A stretch of DNA of 64,000 nucleotides from contig NZ_BNGS01000001.1 in NCBI RefSeq assembly GCF_014905555.1, forward strand, positions 868,001-932,000, written 5' to 3'. The position numbers and the translations under genes are program-made. Of this stretch, positions 1 through 7,277 are shown in pieces. Source of the stretch: Streptomyces sp. Y2F8-2. GTDB lineage: Bacteria; Actinomycetota; Actinomycetes; Streptomycetales; Streptomycetaceae. Position 1 is the stretch's first letter; every line of letters begins with the position of its first letter. The notes beneath the pieces are model-generated. The model did not search any database. It saw nothing but the letters and a program-made list of their open reading frames with translations, and had not been told where the DNA came from.

Positions 1-53
1 GTCCCTTCCCGCACCGGACCACCCCCGGAGACCTGACCACCCCCGGACGGCCC

Positions 54-86
54 GACGACCGCCGCCACGCCGCTGCGGCGGCCGTC
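54..86 (-). terminator. Hairpin downstream of aroC
   Basis: A GC-rich hairpin lies just past the 3' end of the minus-strand chorismate synthase gene. Arms 54-65 and 75-86 pair over 11 of 12 positions (one A/C mismatch) with a 9-nt loop. There is no T run, as is usual for Streptomyces terminators. The role is inferred from position. Bases 1-53 show nothing else. Confidence 0.5.
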
Positions 87-108
87 GGGAGGCCCGGCGG
101 CGGTCACA

Positions 109-1308
109 TCAGCGGATGTGCAGGCTGTCGAGGTACGACCGCACGTTGCGGCGGGTCTCGGTCACGCTGTCGCCGCCGAACTTCTCCGCCACCGCGTCCG
201 CCAGCACCAGGGCGACCATCGCCTCGGCGACGATGCCGGCCGCCGGCACCGCGCACACGTCCGAGCGCTGGTGATGGGCCTTGGCCGCCTCGCCGGTGGC
301 CACGTCGACGGTGGCCAGCGCCCGCGGCACGGTGGCGATCGGCTTCATCGCCGCCCGCACGCGCAGCGGTTCACCCGTGGACAGACCGCCCTCGGTGCCC
401 CCGGAACGGCCGGTGGCACGCCTGATCCCGCCACCCGTCCGCACGATCTCGTCGTGCGCCTCGGACCCCGGCACCCGCGCCAGCCCGAACCCGTCGCCGA
501 CCTCGACCCCCTTGATCGCCTGGATGCCCATCAGCGCGGCGGCCAGCCGTGCGTCAAGCCGCCGGTCCCAGTGCACGTGCGAGCCCAGCCCGACCGGCAC
601 GCCGTACGCGAGGACCTCGACCACACCGCCGAGCGTGTCACCGTCCTTGTGCGCCTGGTCGATCTCCGCGACCATCGCCTTCGACGCGTCCGCGTCCAGA
701 CACCGCACCGGATCCGCGTCCAGCCTCGCCACGTCGGCCGGGGTCGGGTGGACGCCGTACGGGGCCTTGGCGCTCGCCAACTCGACGACGTGCGAGACGA
801 TCTCGATCCCGGCGGTCTCCTTCAGGTACGAGCGGACCACCGCGCCCAGCGCCACGCGGGCCGCCGTCTCGCGGGCCGAGGCACGTTCCAGGATCGGCCG
901 GGCCTCGTCGAAGCCGTATTTCTGCATCCCCGCCAGGTCGGCGTGACCGGGCCTGGGCCGGGTCAGGGGCGCATTGCGCGCGAGGCCCTCGAGGATCGCC
1001 GGGTCCACGGGGTCGGCCGACATGACCTGTTCCCACTTGGGCCACTCGGTGTTGCCGACCATGATCGCGACCGGTGAGCCGAGGGTGAGCCCGTGCCGTA
1101 CACCGCCCAGGAAGGTGACCTCGTCACGCTCGAACTTCATGCGCGCGCCGCGTCCATGGCCCAGCCGCCGCCTCGCCAGGTGGTCCGCCACCATCCCGGT
1201 GGTGATCGGCACGCCGGCGGGAAGCCCCTCCAGCGTCGCGACCAGCGCGGGACCGTGGGACTCCCCCGCCGTCAGCCAGCGCAGCCTGCCCGCCGTCGCG
1301 CCGCTCAT
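109..1308 (-). CDS. aroC: Chorismate synthase
   Basis: Cytoplasmic last enzyme of the shikimate pathway, converting 5-enolpyruvylshikimate-3-phosphate to chorismate with reduced FMN. The 399-residue protein has the usual family length and landmarks: [19 protein letters not shown] at the N terminus, the [16 protein letters not shown] loop, [34 protein letters not shown], and a C-terminal [21 protein letters not shown] followed by [19 protein letters not shown]. The ATG at 1308 is chosen because it overlaps the stop of the upstream epsilon-subunit gene by ATGA. Transcription runs toward the window's left edge with a hairpin after it. Streptomyces normally keep aroC with aroK and aroB. Its pairing here with acyl-CoA carboxylase genes suggests a second copy serving a specialised pathway; that is inference. 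Confidence 0.93.
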   Translation of the reverse strand: MSGATAGRLRWLTAGESHGPALVATLEGLPAGVPITTGMVADHLARRRLGHGRGARMKFERDEVTFLGGVRHGLTLGSPVAIMVGNTEWPKWEQVMSADPVDPAILEGLARNAPLTRPRPGHADLAGMQKYGFDEARPILERASARETAARVALGAVVRSYLKETAGIEIVSHVVELASAKAPYGVHPTPADVARLDADPVRCLDADASKAMVAEIDQAHKDGDTLGGVVEVLAYGVPVGLGSHVHWDRRLDARLAAALMGIQAIKGVEVGDGFGLARVPGSEAHDEIVRTGGGIRRATGRSGGTEGGLSTGEPLRVRAAMKPIATVPRALATVDVATGEAAKAHHQRSDVCAVPAAGIVAEAMVALVLADAVAEKFGGDSVTETRRNVRSYLDSLHIR

Positions 1309-1568
1309 GCCGCCTCCCGCCGACCGGTCAGGGGCGCCGCCGCCCACGACGTGGCGGCGGCCGACCAGGGCTCGCCGCGCCGCAGTGCCACGGGAGCGGT
1401 GACCGTCCGTTCCGCGTCGCGCGGGGCCGACTGCCGCCGGGACAGCGCCGCCCCGAGCACGAGCGCCAGCGCGGCGACCTCCTCCGCCGTGGGCTCTCCC
1501 CTGACGACCCGCCAGGCCCCGGCGGCCAGCAGGTCGGGCGCGCGAAACCCCTCGCTGCGGGCGCTCAT
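1305..1568 (-). CDS. accE: Acyl-CoA carboxylase epsilon subunit
   Basis: Small 87-residue subunit of actinobacterial acyl-CoA carboxylases; in this family epsilon stabilises the carboxyltransferase core and boosts activity. The diagnostic stretch is [20 protein letters not shown] near residues 17-36, the conserved VRG-x-PT-xEE-xAAL signature. The rest is a poorly conserved basic, Trp-rich tail. The ATG at 1568 overlaps the TGA of the carboxyltransferase remnant (CAATGA), and its own TGA overlaps the aroC start, so three genes form one translationally coupled unit. Because the partner subunit is broken, this protein may lack its native partner unless another carboxyltransferase in the genome accepts it. 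Confidence 0.8.
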   Translation of the reverse strand: MSARSEGFRAPDLLAAGAWRVVRGEPTAEEVAALALVLGAALSRRQSAPRDAERTVTAPVALRRGEPWSAAATSWAAAPLTGRREAA

Positions 1569-2166
1569 TGGGGCTGGTTCCCATGCTTCCGGCCGGGCAG
1601 GGGGACGTGTTTCTCGCGCAGCATGGCCAGCACTCCAATCAGTGCGGAACGGGTGTCCGCAGGGTCGATGACGTCGTCGACGAGGCCGCGTTCGGCCGCG
1701 TAGTAGGGATGCATCAATGCGCGCCGGTACTCCTCGACGCGCTGCCGACGGGTGACCTCCGGGTCCTCGGAGGCGAGCCCACCAAGGGCGCGCCGGTCTT
1801 CTCCGCCAGGTCCATGAGTCTGTGGATCTTCTGGGCGTGGGCCTCGCCGAGGGCGCCGCCGAACATGCGGAAGTCATGGGCGTACGCGAAGACCGTACGG
1901 CCGTGGACGGTGCCCCAGCCGGTGACGACGCCCTCCGTGTACGGCCTCTTGTGCTCCAGGCCGAAGCCGCTCGCGCGGTGCCGGCGGAAGGGTTCGGTCT
2001 CCGTGAACGTGCCCTTGTCGAAGAGGAGCACGAGCCGCTCGCGCGCGGTGAGCTTGCCCTTCGCGTGCTGTGCGGCCGTGGCCTCGGAGCCCGGTCCGGC
2101 GTGCACCTGCTCGCGCAGGGCGGCCAGCGCGGCCGCCTTGGCGCGGGCGTCCCCCGGCTCGGTCAT
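1565..2166 (-). pseudogene. Acyl-CoA carboxylase beta (carboxyltransferase) subunit, internally deleted
   Basis: An intact family member is about 520-530 residues. Here the first ~128 residues are normal, starting MTEPGDARAKAAAL at an ATG (2166) with a strong GGAGGGGGG site upstream, and running through HAKGKLTARERLVLLF and FGGALGEAHAQKIHRLMDLA to EKTGAPLVG. The sequence then jumps near 1776-1782 to the family's C-terminal end, read in another frame: RRQRVEEYRRALMHPYYAAE, RGLVDDVIDPADTR and finally [12 protein letters not shown], stopping at 1565. About 330 codons, holding most of both acyl-CoA and biotin sites, are gone and the junction is out of frame; the N-terminal frame stops about 30 codons past the junction. 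The protein cannot be a functional carboxyltransferase. An assembly collapse is the main alternative. Confidence 0.88.
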
Positions 2167-2526
2167 CTGCACGCCCCCCTCCGGAATCGGGACCGGCCGC
2201 TCCCGGCCGCACCCTGGCCTCAGCTGGACATCTGCCATGGTGGACGCCCGCCCTAGCCGGAGCCTTGCAGGGATCTGTACCGGCGGCCTCAGTCCCGAGG
2301 CTCACCGCTCCCGCGTCGACGCGATCCTGCGCGCCCACGGCTTCGAGGGCTGACCGGCGCGCCTGACGGACCGTCGAGGACTGAGGGGAACCGTCCCGGG
2401 AGCGCCGCCCGGGGCATTGGGGTGATGCCCGCGGCGCCTCCGTTTGACAGGAACCGGAAATGTCAACTGGTTCCCCGTCGACGCACGCCCCGGAATTCCA
2501 TGGGCCCGGTACCGAGAGGGAACCTG
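2167..2526. other. Intergenic region with possible gene tail
   Basis: This stretch separates the minus-strand carboxylase unit from the plus-strand L,D-transpeptidase gene. It contains the ribosome site of the carboxyltransferase remnant (about 2176-2184). Around 2310-2353 a plus-strand frame ends with PEAHRSRVDAILRAHGFEG and a TGA, which reads like the 3' tail of a lost gene but is too short to assign. No promoter is convincing. Confidence 0.4.
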
Positions 2527-3255
2527 ATGGCGAGGAGGAAACGAATCCCCTTCCGTTGGATTCGCATCTGGGCCACCGCGGGCATCGCCTTTCCCATGAC
2601 GCTCGCCATCACCTCGGCGCCGTCGGCCGCGAGCACTCCTCACATCCGTCCCGCCGACGACGAAAAGCCGGAATGCCGGCTCAGCACAGGGCCTTTTCAA
2701 CGGCAGGTGGAGATGTATCTGGGTCTGCGCCAGGACGGAGAGCAGTCTGCGGAGGACTGCGCGGCCATCCAACAGATGCAGCAGAAGTACGAGATCGACC
2801 CGGCGGACGGGTATGCCGGCCTCATCAGCTATCGAGCCGCGAGCGTGACCTGGGCCGCGGCCCACAAGAAGTCCCTCACCGGATGCCCCAAGGCGGCGAA
2901 AATCGTGGTCTGCGTGGACCAGAACCGTCAGTTGCTGTGGGTGCGGAAGAACAAGAAGATCGTCTTCGGGCCTGTCCCGGCGCGTACCGGCCGTCCGGGT
3001 TACCTCACCCGCAATGGCCCGCACAAGATCTACCGGCGCGTGAAGGACTTCTATTCGACGCAGTTTCCCGGCCCCATGCCGTACAGCCAGTTCTTCGACC
3101 GCGGCGAGGCCCTCCACGCGAGCTACCGGCCCATTTTCGAGGACCCGGGATCGCACGGGTGCGTGAATCTGCGGTACGACGACGCCAAGGTGCTCTGGTC
3201 TCTGCTCCGCATCAGTGACAGCGTCTACCTCTGGGGCACCAGGAAGGGAGAGTAG
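2527..3255 (+). CDS. Secreted L,D-transpeptidase (YkuD family)
   Basis: Predicted exported peptidoglycan cross-linking or modifying enzyme of 242 residues. A basic N terminus (MARRKRIPFRWIRIW) and a hydrophobic stretch ending near ITSAPSAAST form a signal peptide or anchor. The YkuD domain occupies the C-terminal half, from about KIVVCVDQNRQLLWV. Its catalytic motif is HASYRPIF followed by GSHGCVNLRYDDAKVLW, giving the conserved His and the SHGC nucleophilic cysteine. The ATG at 2527 is preferred because it follows GAGAGGG and precedes the charged signal region; the frame stays open upstream. It is followed closely by a dehydrogenase on the same strand. The substrate is assumed to be tetrapeptide stems, as for the family. 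Confidence 0.85.
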   Translation: MARRKRIPFRWIRIWATAGIAFPMTLAITSAPSAASTPHIRPADDEKPECRLSTGPFQRQVEMYLGLRQDGEQSAEDCAAIQQMQQKYEIDPADGYAGLISYRAASVTWAAAHKKSLTGCPKAAKIVVCVDQNRQLLWVRKNKKIVFGPVPARTGRPGYLTRNGPHKIYRRVKDFYSTQFPGPMPYSQFFDRGEALHASYRPIFEDPGSHGCVNLRYDDAKVLWSLLRISDSVYLWGTRKGE

Positions 3256-3349
3256 TCGCACGGCGAATTCCCGGGCGGCCGTCCACAGGGCCACCGGGCC
3301 GCGGTACCCCGTCCGATAAGGTGCCCCCCGTTGATCAAAGGGGGCTGAC

Positions 3350-4309
3350 ATGCGGCTTCGCTGTGCCGTGCTCGACGACTTCCAGCAGATCGCGACAACC
3401 GTCGCGGACTGGTCACCGATCGGGGACCGGGTGGAGGTGGTGTCCTTCGCCGAGCACTTCGACGACGAGGAGGCCCTGGCCACGGCGCTGGCGGAGTTCG
3501 ACATCGTGGTCACGCTGCGCGAGCGCGTGCCGTTCCCGGGCTCGTTGTTCGCCCGGCTGCCCAGACTGCACCTGCTCGTCGCCTCCGGCATGCGCAACAG
3601 CGTCATCGACTACGCCGCCGCGGAGGCGCACGGGGTGACCGTCTGCGGCACGGAGAGCTCCGGCACACCGCCCGTCGAGCTGACCTGGGCCCTGCTGCTC
3701 GGGCTCGCGCGCGGCATCGTCGAGGAGAGCAACGCCCTGCGGCACGGCGGCCCTTGGCAGAGCACCGTGGGCGCGGACCTGCACGGACGGCGGCTCGGAC
3801 TCCTCGGTCTCGGCAGGATCGGCAGCCGGGTGGCGCGGGTCGGGCTCGCGTTCGGAATGGAGGTCGCCGCCTGGAGCGAGAACCTCACGAAGGAGCGCGC
3901 GGACGAGGTCGGGGTGGAACTCGCCGGGTCCAAGGAGGAGTTGCTCGCGACAAGCGACTTCGTCTCGGTGCACCTCGCGCTCGGTGACCGCACCCGCCAC
4001 CTGGTCGGCGCCCGTGAACTGGCGCTCATGAAGCCGACCGCCTACCTCGTCAACACCTCACGTGCCGCCATCGTCGACCAGGACGCCCTGCTCGCGGCCC
4101 TGCACGAGGGCCGTATCGCGGGCGCGGCCGTCGACGTGTTCGACGTGGAGCCGCTTCCGGCCGACCACCCGATGCGCACCGCCCCGCGCCTGCTCGCCAC
4201 CCCCCATCTGGGCTACGTCTCGCGCGACAACTACGCGACGTACTACGGCCAGGCCGTGGAGGACATCCAGGCACACCTGGACGGGAAGCCGGTGCGCCGC
4301 CTCGGCTGA
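3350..4309 (+). CDS. D-isomer-specific 2-hydroxyacid dehydrogenase
   Basis: Cytoplasmic NAD(P)-dependent oxidoreductase of 319 residues, interconverting a 2-hydroxy acid and its 2-keto acid; the substrate is not evident. It has the bipartite fold of the family. The Rossmann motif GLGRIGSRVARVGLAFGM lies in the middle. The catalytic Arg falls in LVNTSRAAIVDQDALL, the Glu in the VDVFDVEPLP segment, and the His in ATPHLGYVSRDNY near the C terminus. The ATG at 3350 follows an AAGGGGG ribosome site. Overall it resembles phosphoglycerate-dehydrogenase-like proteins without the ACT domain. The next gene converges on it with only 17 bases between them. Confidence 0.85.
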   Translation: MRLRCAVLDDFQQIATTVADWSPIGDRVEVVSFAEHFDDEEALATALAEFDIVVTLRERVPFPGSLFARLPRLHLLVASGMRNSVIDYAAAEAHGVTVCGTESSGTPPVELTWALLLGLARGIVEESNALRHGGPWQSTVGADLHGRRLGLLGLGRIGSRVARVGLAFGMEVAAWSENLTKERADEVGVELAGSKEELLATSDFVSVHLALGDRTRHLVGARELALMKPTAYLVNTSRAAIVDQDALLAALHEGRIAGAAVDVFDVEPLPADHPMRTAPRLLATPHLGYVSRDNYATYYGQAVEDIQAHLDGKPVRRLG

Positions 4310-4326
4310 CCGGCGGCCGCGGAGCC

Positions 4327-4824
4327 TCAGCCGCGCAGGCTGAGGGCCGGCACCAGGACGTGCGCGGCCGTGGTCAGCGTCTCCTCGGCGCCCGCGAACG
4401 CCGCCAGCCGCTCCGGCTCGACGGGCCTGCCGGGCGCGGCCTCGGGCCAGGGGCGGGTGGCGAACAGGAAGTGGGCGTGGCCGCGTGCGCGGAGGGCGGC
4501 GAGCCACTGGGGCGGCACGGCGCACTGGGCGTTCAGATACGGCATGGTGACGACGGCCTGGCCCGCCTCGACCAGCAGCGTCACGGGCAGGCCGGGGCGC
4601 TGGGTGCCGTCGATGAGCTGATCGCCCGGGTAGAGCCCGTTGGTGCGCAGCAGCGCCTCGACGGCGGCCGCCGAGCCCTCCGGACCGCTCTCCCCGTCGC
4701 CGAGGGAGTAGGCGAGCAGGTAGGGCATGTCCCCGCCGGGGGCCTCGCCACTCCAGGCCAGGACGACGAGCGTGCCGAGGTCGGCGGCGCGGAAGGGGCG
4801 CGTTGCGCTGGAAGTTGTGGTCAC
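4327..4824 (-). CDS. DUF5949 family protein
   Basis: A 165-residue protein I place in DUF5949, a Streptomyces family of unknown function, from its recognisable text: TRPFRAADLGTLVVLAWSGE at the N terminus, DMPYLLAYSLGDG, then GQAVVTMPYLNAQCAVPPQW and FLFATRPWPEAAPG. No signal peptide or membrane helix is visible, so a cytoplasmic location is likely. The GTG at 4824 is chosen because the conserved region begins a few residues later; upstream sequence in the same frame is Arg/Pro-rich and looks non-coding. The ribosome site is weak. No function can be assigned. Confidence 0.7.
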   Translation of the reverse strand: MTTTSSATRPFRAADLGTLVVLAWSGEAPGGDMPYLLAYSLGDGESGPEGSAAAVEALLRTNGLYPGDQLIDGTQRPGLPVTLLVEAGQAVVTMPYLNAQCAVPPQWLAALRARGHAHFLFATRPWPEAAPGRPVEPERLAAFAGAEETLTTAAHVLVPALSLRG

Positions 4825-4997
4825 CGCGGAACCGTATCGACGGCCCGGCGGCCCAGCGGACGGTTTCTCGCCCGACCGGGGGATGCGCACGGCGGCGACC
4901 ACACGAACGAGGGACCCGGACGGCCAGGGCCTGTCTTTCGGATCAGGTCGGCTGCGAGGGAGGGTCCCTCGCAACACAAGGGTCCCTCGCAATACAC

Positions 4998-5294
4998 CTA
5001 GCGGCCCCGGAGCGGGAGGCCGCCGAGCAGCCGGGTGGGGCCGGCCTGCCGGTTGAGGGCGGCCGCCGCGCCGTTCACAGTGCTCAGCACCGAGTGCTTG
5101 TTCTCGGTGTCCAGGGTGTCGGACTGGTGGGCGATGGGGCGGACGTCGAGGGTCTTCTGGGTGGTGACGGTCTGCAGCGCACCGTTGAGGCTGGTGGGCG
5201 TCAGGTCGGAGGCGTCGTCGGCGAAGGCGGGTGCGGCGACACCGGTGACGACCAGGGACCCGGCGACGACGGCGACGGCCTTGAGGGACTTCAT
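4998..5294 (-). CDS. Small secreted protein of unknown function
   Basis: A 98-residue protein with a clear Sec signal peptide: MKSLKAVAVVAGSLVVTGV followed by AAPAFA and a cleavage point before DDASDLTPTS. The mature part (about 72 residues) is hydrophilic, contains no cysteine and has no repeat. I recognise no domain. The ATG at 5294 follows an AGGAA-type ribosome site. The signal-peptide style (small residues, APAFADD) matches the chaplins and rodlins nearby, and the gene sits in the same surface-protein neighbourhood, so a role at the aerial cell surface is possible but unproven. Duplicated 16-bp elements lie just upstream. Confidence 0.75.
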   Translation of the reverse strand: MKSLKAVAVVAGSLVVTGVAAPAFADDASDLTPTSLNGALQTVTTQKTLDVRPIAHQSDTLDTENKHSVLSTVNGAAAALNRQAGPTRLLGGLPLRGR

Positions 5295-5313
5295 CCGTGT
5301 TCCTTTCTTCGGC

Positions 5314-5353
5314 GACCGAAGTCACCGGAGCTTCGGTGACCGAAGTCACCGGA
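5314..5353. promoter_or_regulatory. Duplicated 16-bp element upstream of a secreted-protein gene
   Basis: The sequence GACCGAAGTCACCGGA occurs twice, at 5314-5329 and 5338-5353, exactly 24 bp apart. The copies flank a near-palindrome, CTTCGGTGACCGAAG (5331-5345), symmetric except for its central base. It lies 20-60 bp upstream of the start at 5294, where a promoter would be expected. It is a candidate operator; the binding protein is unknown. Confidence 0.5.
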
Positions 5354-5429
5354 GGGGACGGTTCGTCCTGGCTAACGAGCCCCCGACCCGACGGAAACCC
5401 TTAGGGCCTCTCGTTTGGATCAGGCCGGT

Positions 5430-6146
5430 TCAGCGCTTGGGCGGGTACGGCATGGCCGAGACCGTGCGCTGCGGCGGGTCCGTGGGCGTGCCGGCCGGCG
5501 CGAGCTTCGAGCCGGACGTCGGAGACGACGTCGGCGTGGTCGTGGGGCTGGGCTTGGCAGTGGCGCTCCCGCTCGGCTTCGGCATCATCGACGGCGGGAG
5601 GCTGGGCATGCTCGGCAGGCTGGGAAGGGGCGGCATGGTCACCCCGCCGGCCACGGAGGCGACGAGGACGCTGATGAGCTTGTTGAGCACGGCCGTGGCC
5701 GCGGGCAGTACCTGACCGCCGTTGCCGGACGTGGTCGCGGCGGCCAGTTCGTCGACCGCCTTGCGCAGAGCAGCGAGCGCGTCGCCCTGCACGTCGTTGC
5801 GCGACGGTATGGGCAGGGTCGGCGCCGGGGTGGGCGGGGCGATCTTGGAGATGGCGTCCTGCGCGGCCCTGCTGAGCTTGGCCGCCTCGTTGGCGGGCAG
5901 CCGGTGGTTGTCCGCCGTGAGCGCGGCCTTGACGAGCTCGGAGACCGGCGCGACGGCACGGTCGACTTCGGTGAGCTGCTGGACCCGGGGCAGGAGCACC
6001 TCCGGACCGGGCAGCGGGGCGGAGGCGTGGGTACGGCCACGGGGCGCGTCGTGGTCGGCCGCCACCGCGGCGGGGCCGGTGATGCCGAGCAGCAAGGCGG
6101 CGCAGACAGCGGCGGAAGCAAGGCGGCGGTTGGACAGAGCAGGCAT
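5430..6146 (-). CDS. Secreted Pro/Ser/Thr-rich protein of unknown function
   Basis: A 238-residue exported protein. The N terminus MPALSNRRLASAAVCAALLL and following GITGPAAVAADHDAP form a signal peptide. The central part is helical with repeated Ala/Leu/Val segments (SELVKAALTADNHRLPANEA, ALAALRKAVDELAAA, TAVLNKLISVLVASVAGGV). The C-terminal third is a low-complexity Pro/Ser/Thr stretch ending ISAMPYPPKR-like, with repeats of PSLPSMPSLPPSMMPKPS type that would suit a wall-spanning stalk. There is no sorting motif. The ATG at 6146 follows GAAGGGGA. No enzymatic signature is visible. Its place between another secreted unknown and a chaplin suggests a cell-surface role. Confidence 0.75.
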   Translation of the reverse strand: MPALSNRRLASAAVCAALLLGITGPAAVAADHDAPRGRTHASAPLPGPEVLLPRVQQLTEVDRAVAPVSELVKAALTADNHRLPANEAAKLSRAAQDAISKIAPPTPAPTLPIPSRNDVQGDALAALRKAVDELAAATTSGNGGQVLPAATAVLNKLISVLVASVAGGVTMPPLPSLPSMPSLPPSMMPKPSGSATAKPSPTTTPTSSPTSGSKLAPAGTPTDPPQRTVSAMPYPPKR

Positions 6147-6397
6147 GAGTGGTCCCCTTCGTGGTCGGTGAGGGTGCTTGTGCTCACCGTGGAAGGAGCC
6201 GTCATGGCCTGCAACAGATCGGCCGCCCGCAGTAGCGTCCGCGGCCCGTCTGGCACCACGTTTCCGCTGGTGAGAGGCCATAGGAACGGGTTGGCGACGG
6301 CGCCACCCGTTCGGTGCAACGCCGAACGGGCGCAATGACGCCAACCGGCCGTCCCCCCGAGGGGGGAACGGCCGGCGCAAGGGTCCGCTGTCGGGCG

Positions 6398-6637
6398 TCA
6401 GCCGTTGGCGCAGGTGTTGCCGAACGCCGGGTTCAGCAGGCCGACGACGTCGATCGTGTTCCCGCACACGTTGACCGGAACGTGAATCGGGACCTGCACG
6501 ACGTTGCCCGACAGAACGCCCGGAGAGTTGTCGGCGGCGGCGCTTGCGCCGCTGTCGGCGGCGGCGATGCCGGCGGTGCCCGCCACGGCCGCGGCGGCAA
6601 CGGAGGTCAGGGCAAGGCCCTTCGCGATACGCGACAT
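6398..6637 (-). CDS. Short chaplin
   Basis: A 79-residue precursor of a chaplin, the secreted amyloid-forming surface proteins that let Streptomyces aerial hyphae break surface tension. The signal peptide runs MSRIAKGLALTSVAAAAVAG to about AAADSGA. The mature part is a single chaplin domain: SPGVLSGNVVQVPIHVPVNV, CGNTIDVVGLLNPAFGNTC, ANG. The two conserved cysteines (VCGN and NTCANG) would form the intramolecular disulfide. The ATG at 6637 has a good AAGGAG site upstream. It is one of three chaplin genes in the window. The letter cannot be assigned by reading alone. Confidence 0.92.
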   Translation of the reverse strand: MSRIAKGLALTSVAAAAVAGTAGIAAADSGASAAADNSPGVLSGNVVQVPIHVPVNVCGNTIDVVGLLNPAFGNTCANG

Positions 6638-6793
6638 GGAGAGGTGCTCCTTGGGGATCGTCACAACAGCCGGGCGGAATGCCCGACGTTGAGTCAACTG
6701 CGATGCACCCGCCCGGGTTGCGCCTCCGATGGGGTGATCTCCGGAATTGCCGTGCTTCACCCTTCCGGGACACTTGACCGGTTTCCGTGTGTC

Positions 6794-7060
6794 GATGCCG
6801 AAGATGCGGCCGCCGTGCTCGCCGACGGCCGCCGTGGTGTTCAGCCCGGAGTACGCCGACTCACGGGTCGTCGGGGGCCGGCCGGGCCGAGCGATACGGA
6901 CGGAGCCCTCGAAGCCCGGCGGGACCGTGGCCGCGCCGATGGGGGTCTCCAGGCGGCTGCGCGGGCCGGCGAGCGCGAGCCGGATCCCCCGGTAGCCGAT
7001 CACACCGGGGCGCAGGCGGGGGTGCGGCCGCGCGAGCACGGTTTCCCAACTCCCGCCCGG
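6794..7060 (-). pseudogene. Remnant of an AraC-type regulator N-terminal domain
   Basis: Upstream of the chaplin, in the same frame, the minus strand still encodes a stretch resembling the N-terminal sensor half of Streptomyces AraC-family regulators: WETVLARPHPRLRPGVIGYR, GIRLALAGPRSRLETPIGAA, GFEGSVRIARPGRPPTTRES, AYSGLNTTAAVGEHGGRIFG. After about residue 85 of the similarity the match stops and the sequence becomes the chaplin promoter region. The DNA-binding C-terminal half is absent, and no convincing start codon with a ribosome site precedes it. I read it as a decayed gene fragment. The 640-bp gap 6638-7277 holds this, the chaplin promoter and the iolC promoter. Confidence 0.5.
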
Positions 7061-7193
7061 CCGCGCGCACTTCGCGCCACCGTCCCGCGCTCGCCGTACG
7101 TCCTCCCGGGACACCCGGAAACCGCCCGTAATGCCCACCCGCCACAGCCTCCGGAAGTCCACCGGCCCTCGATTTCCCGAAACCACGTCAAGG

Positions 7194-7248
7194 TGTCATC
7201 CGAATGTCTGGACAAAACATTGACAGGGCTCCCCGGCGCGGCTAGACC
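7194..7248 (+). promoter_or_regulatory. iolC promoter with overlapping dyads
   Basis: A strong vegetative-type promoter is visible: TTGACA at 7220-7225, a 17-bp spacer, and TAGACC at 7243-7248, about 30 bp before the iolC start. Dyads overlap and precede the -35 box: TGTCTGGACA (7205-7214), AATGT-N9-ACATT (7203-7221) and TGTCA/TGACA (7194-7198 and 7221-7225). This is where a repressor of inositol genes would bind. No regulator gene is adjacent. Confidence 0.6.
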
Positions 7249-7277
7249 TGGGGGACAGCCGAAGCGAAGGGAACCCG

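Noticed and set aside
118..1077. Long plus-strand open frame opposite aroC
   Set aside because: It is His/Arg/Gly-rich antisense reading of a conserved gene, caused by high GC content; no ribosome site or family text.
5430..6773. A single 447-codon minus-strand frame including the secreted protein
   Set aside because: Conserved-looking protein begins at the signal peptide at 6146; the upstream part overlaps the chaplin gene in another frame.
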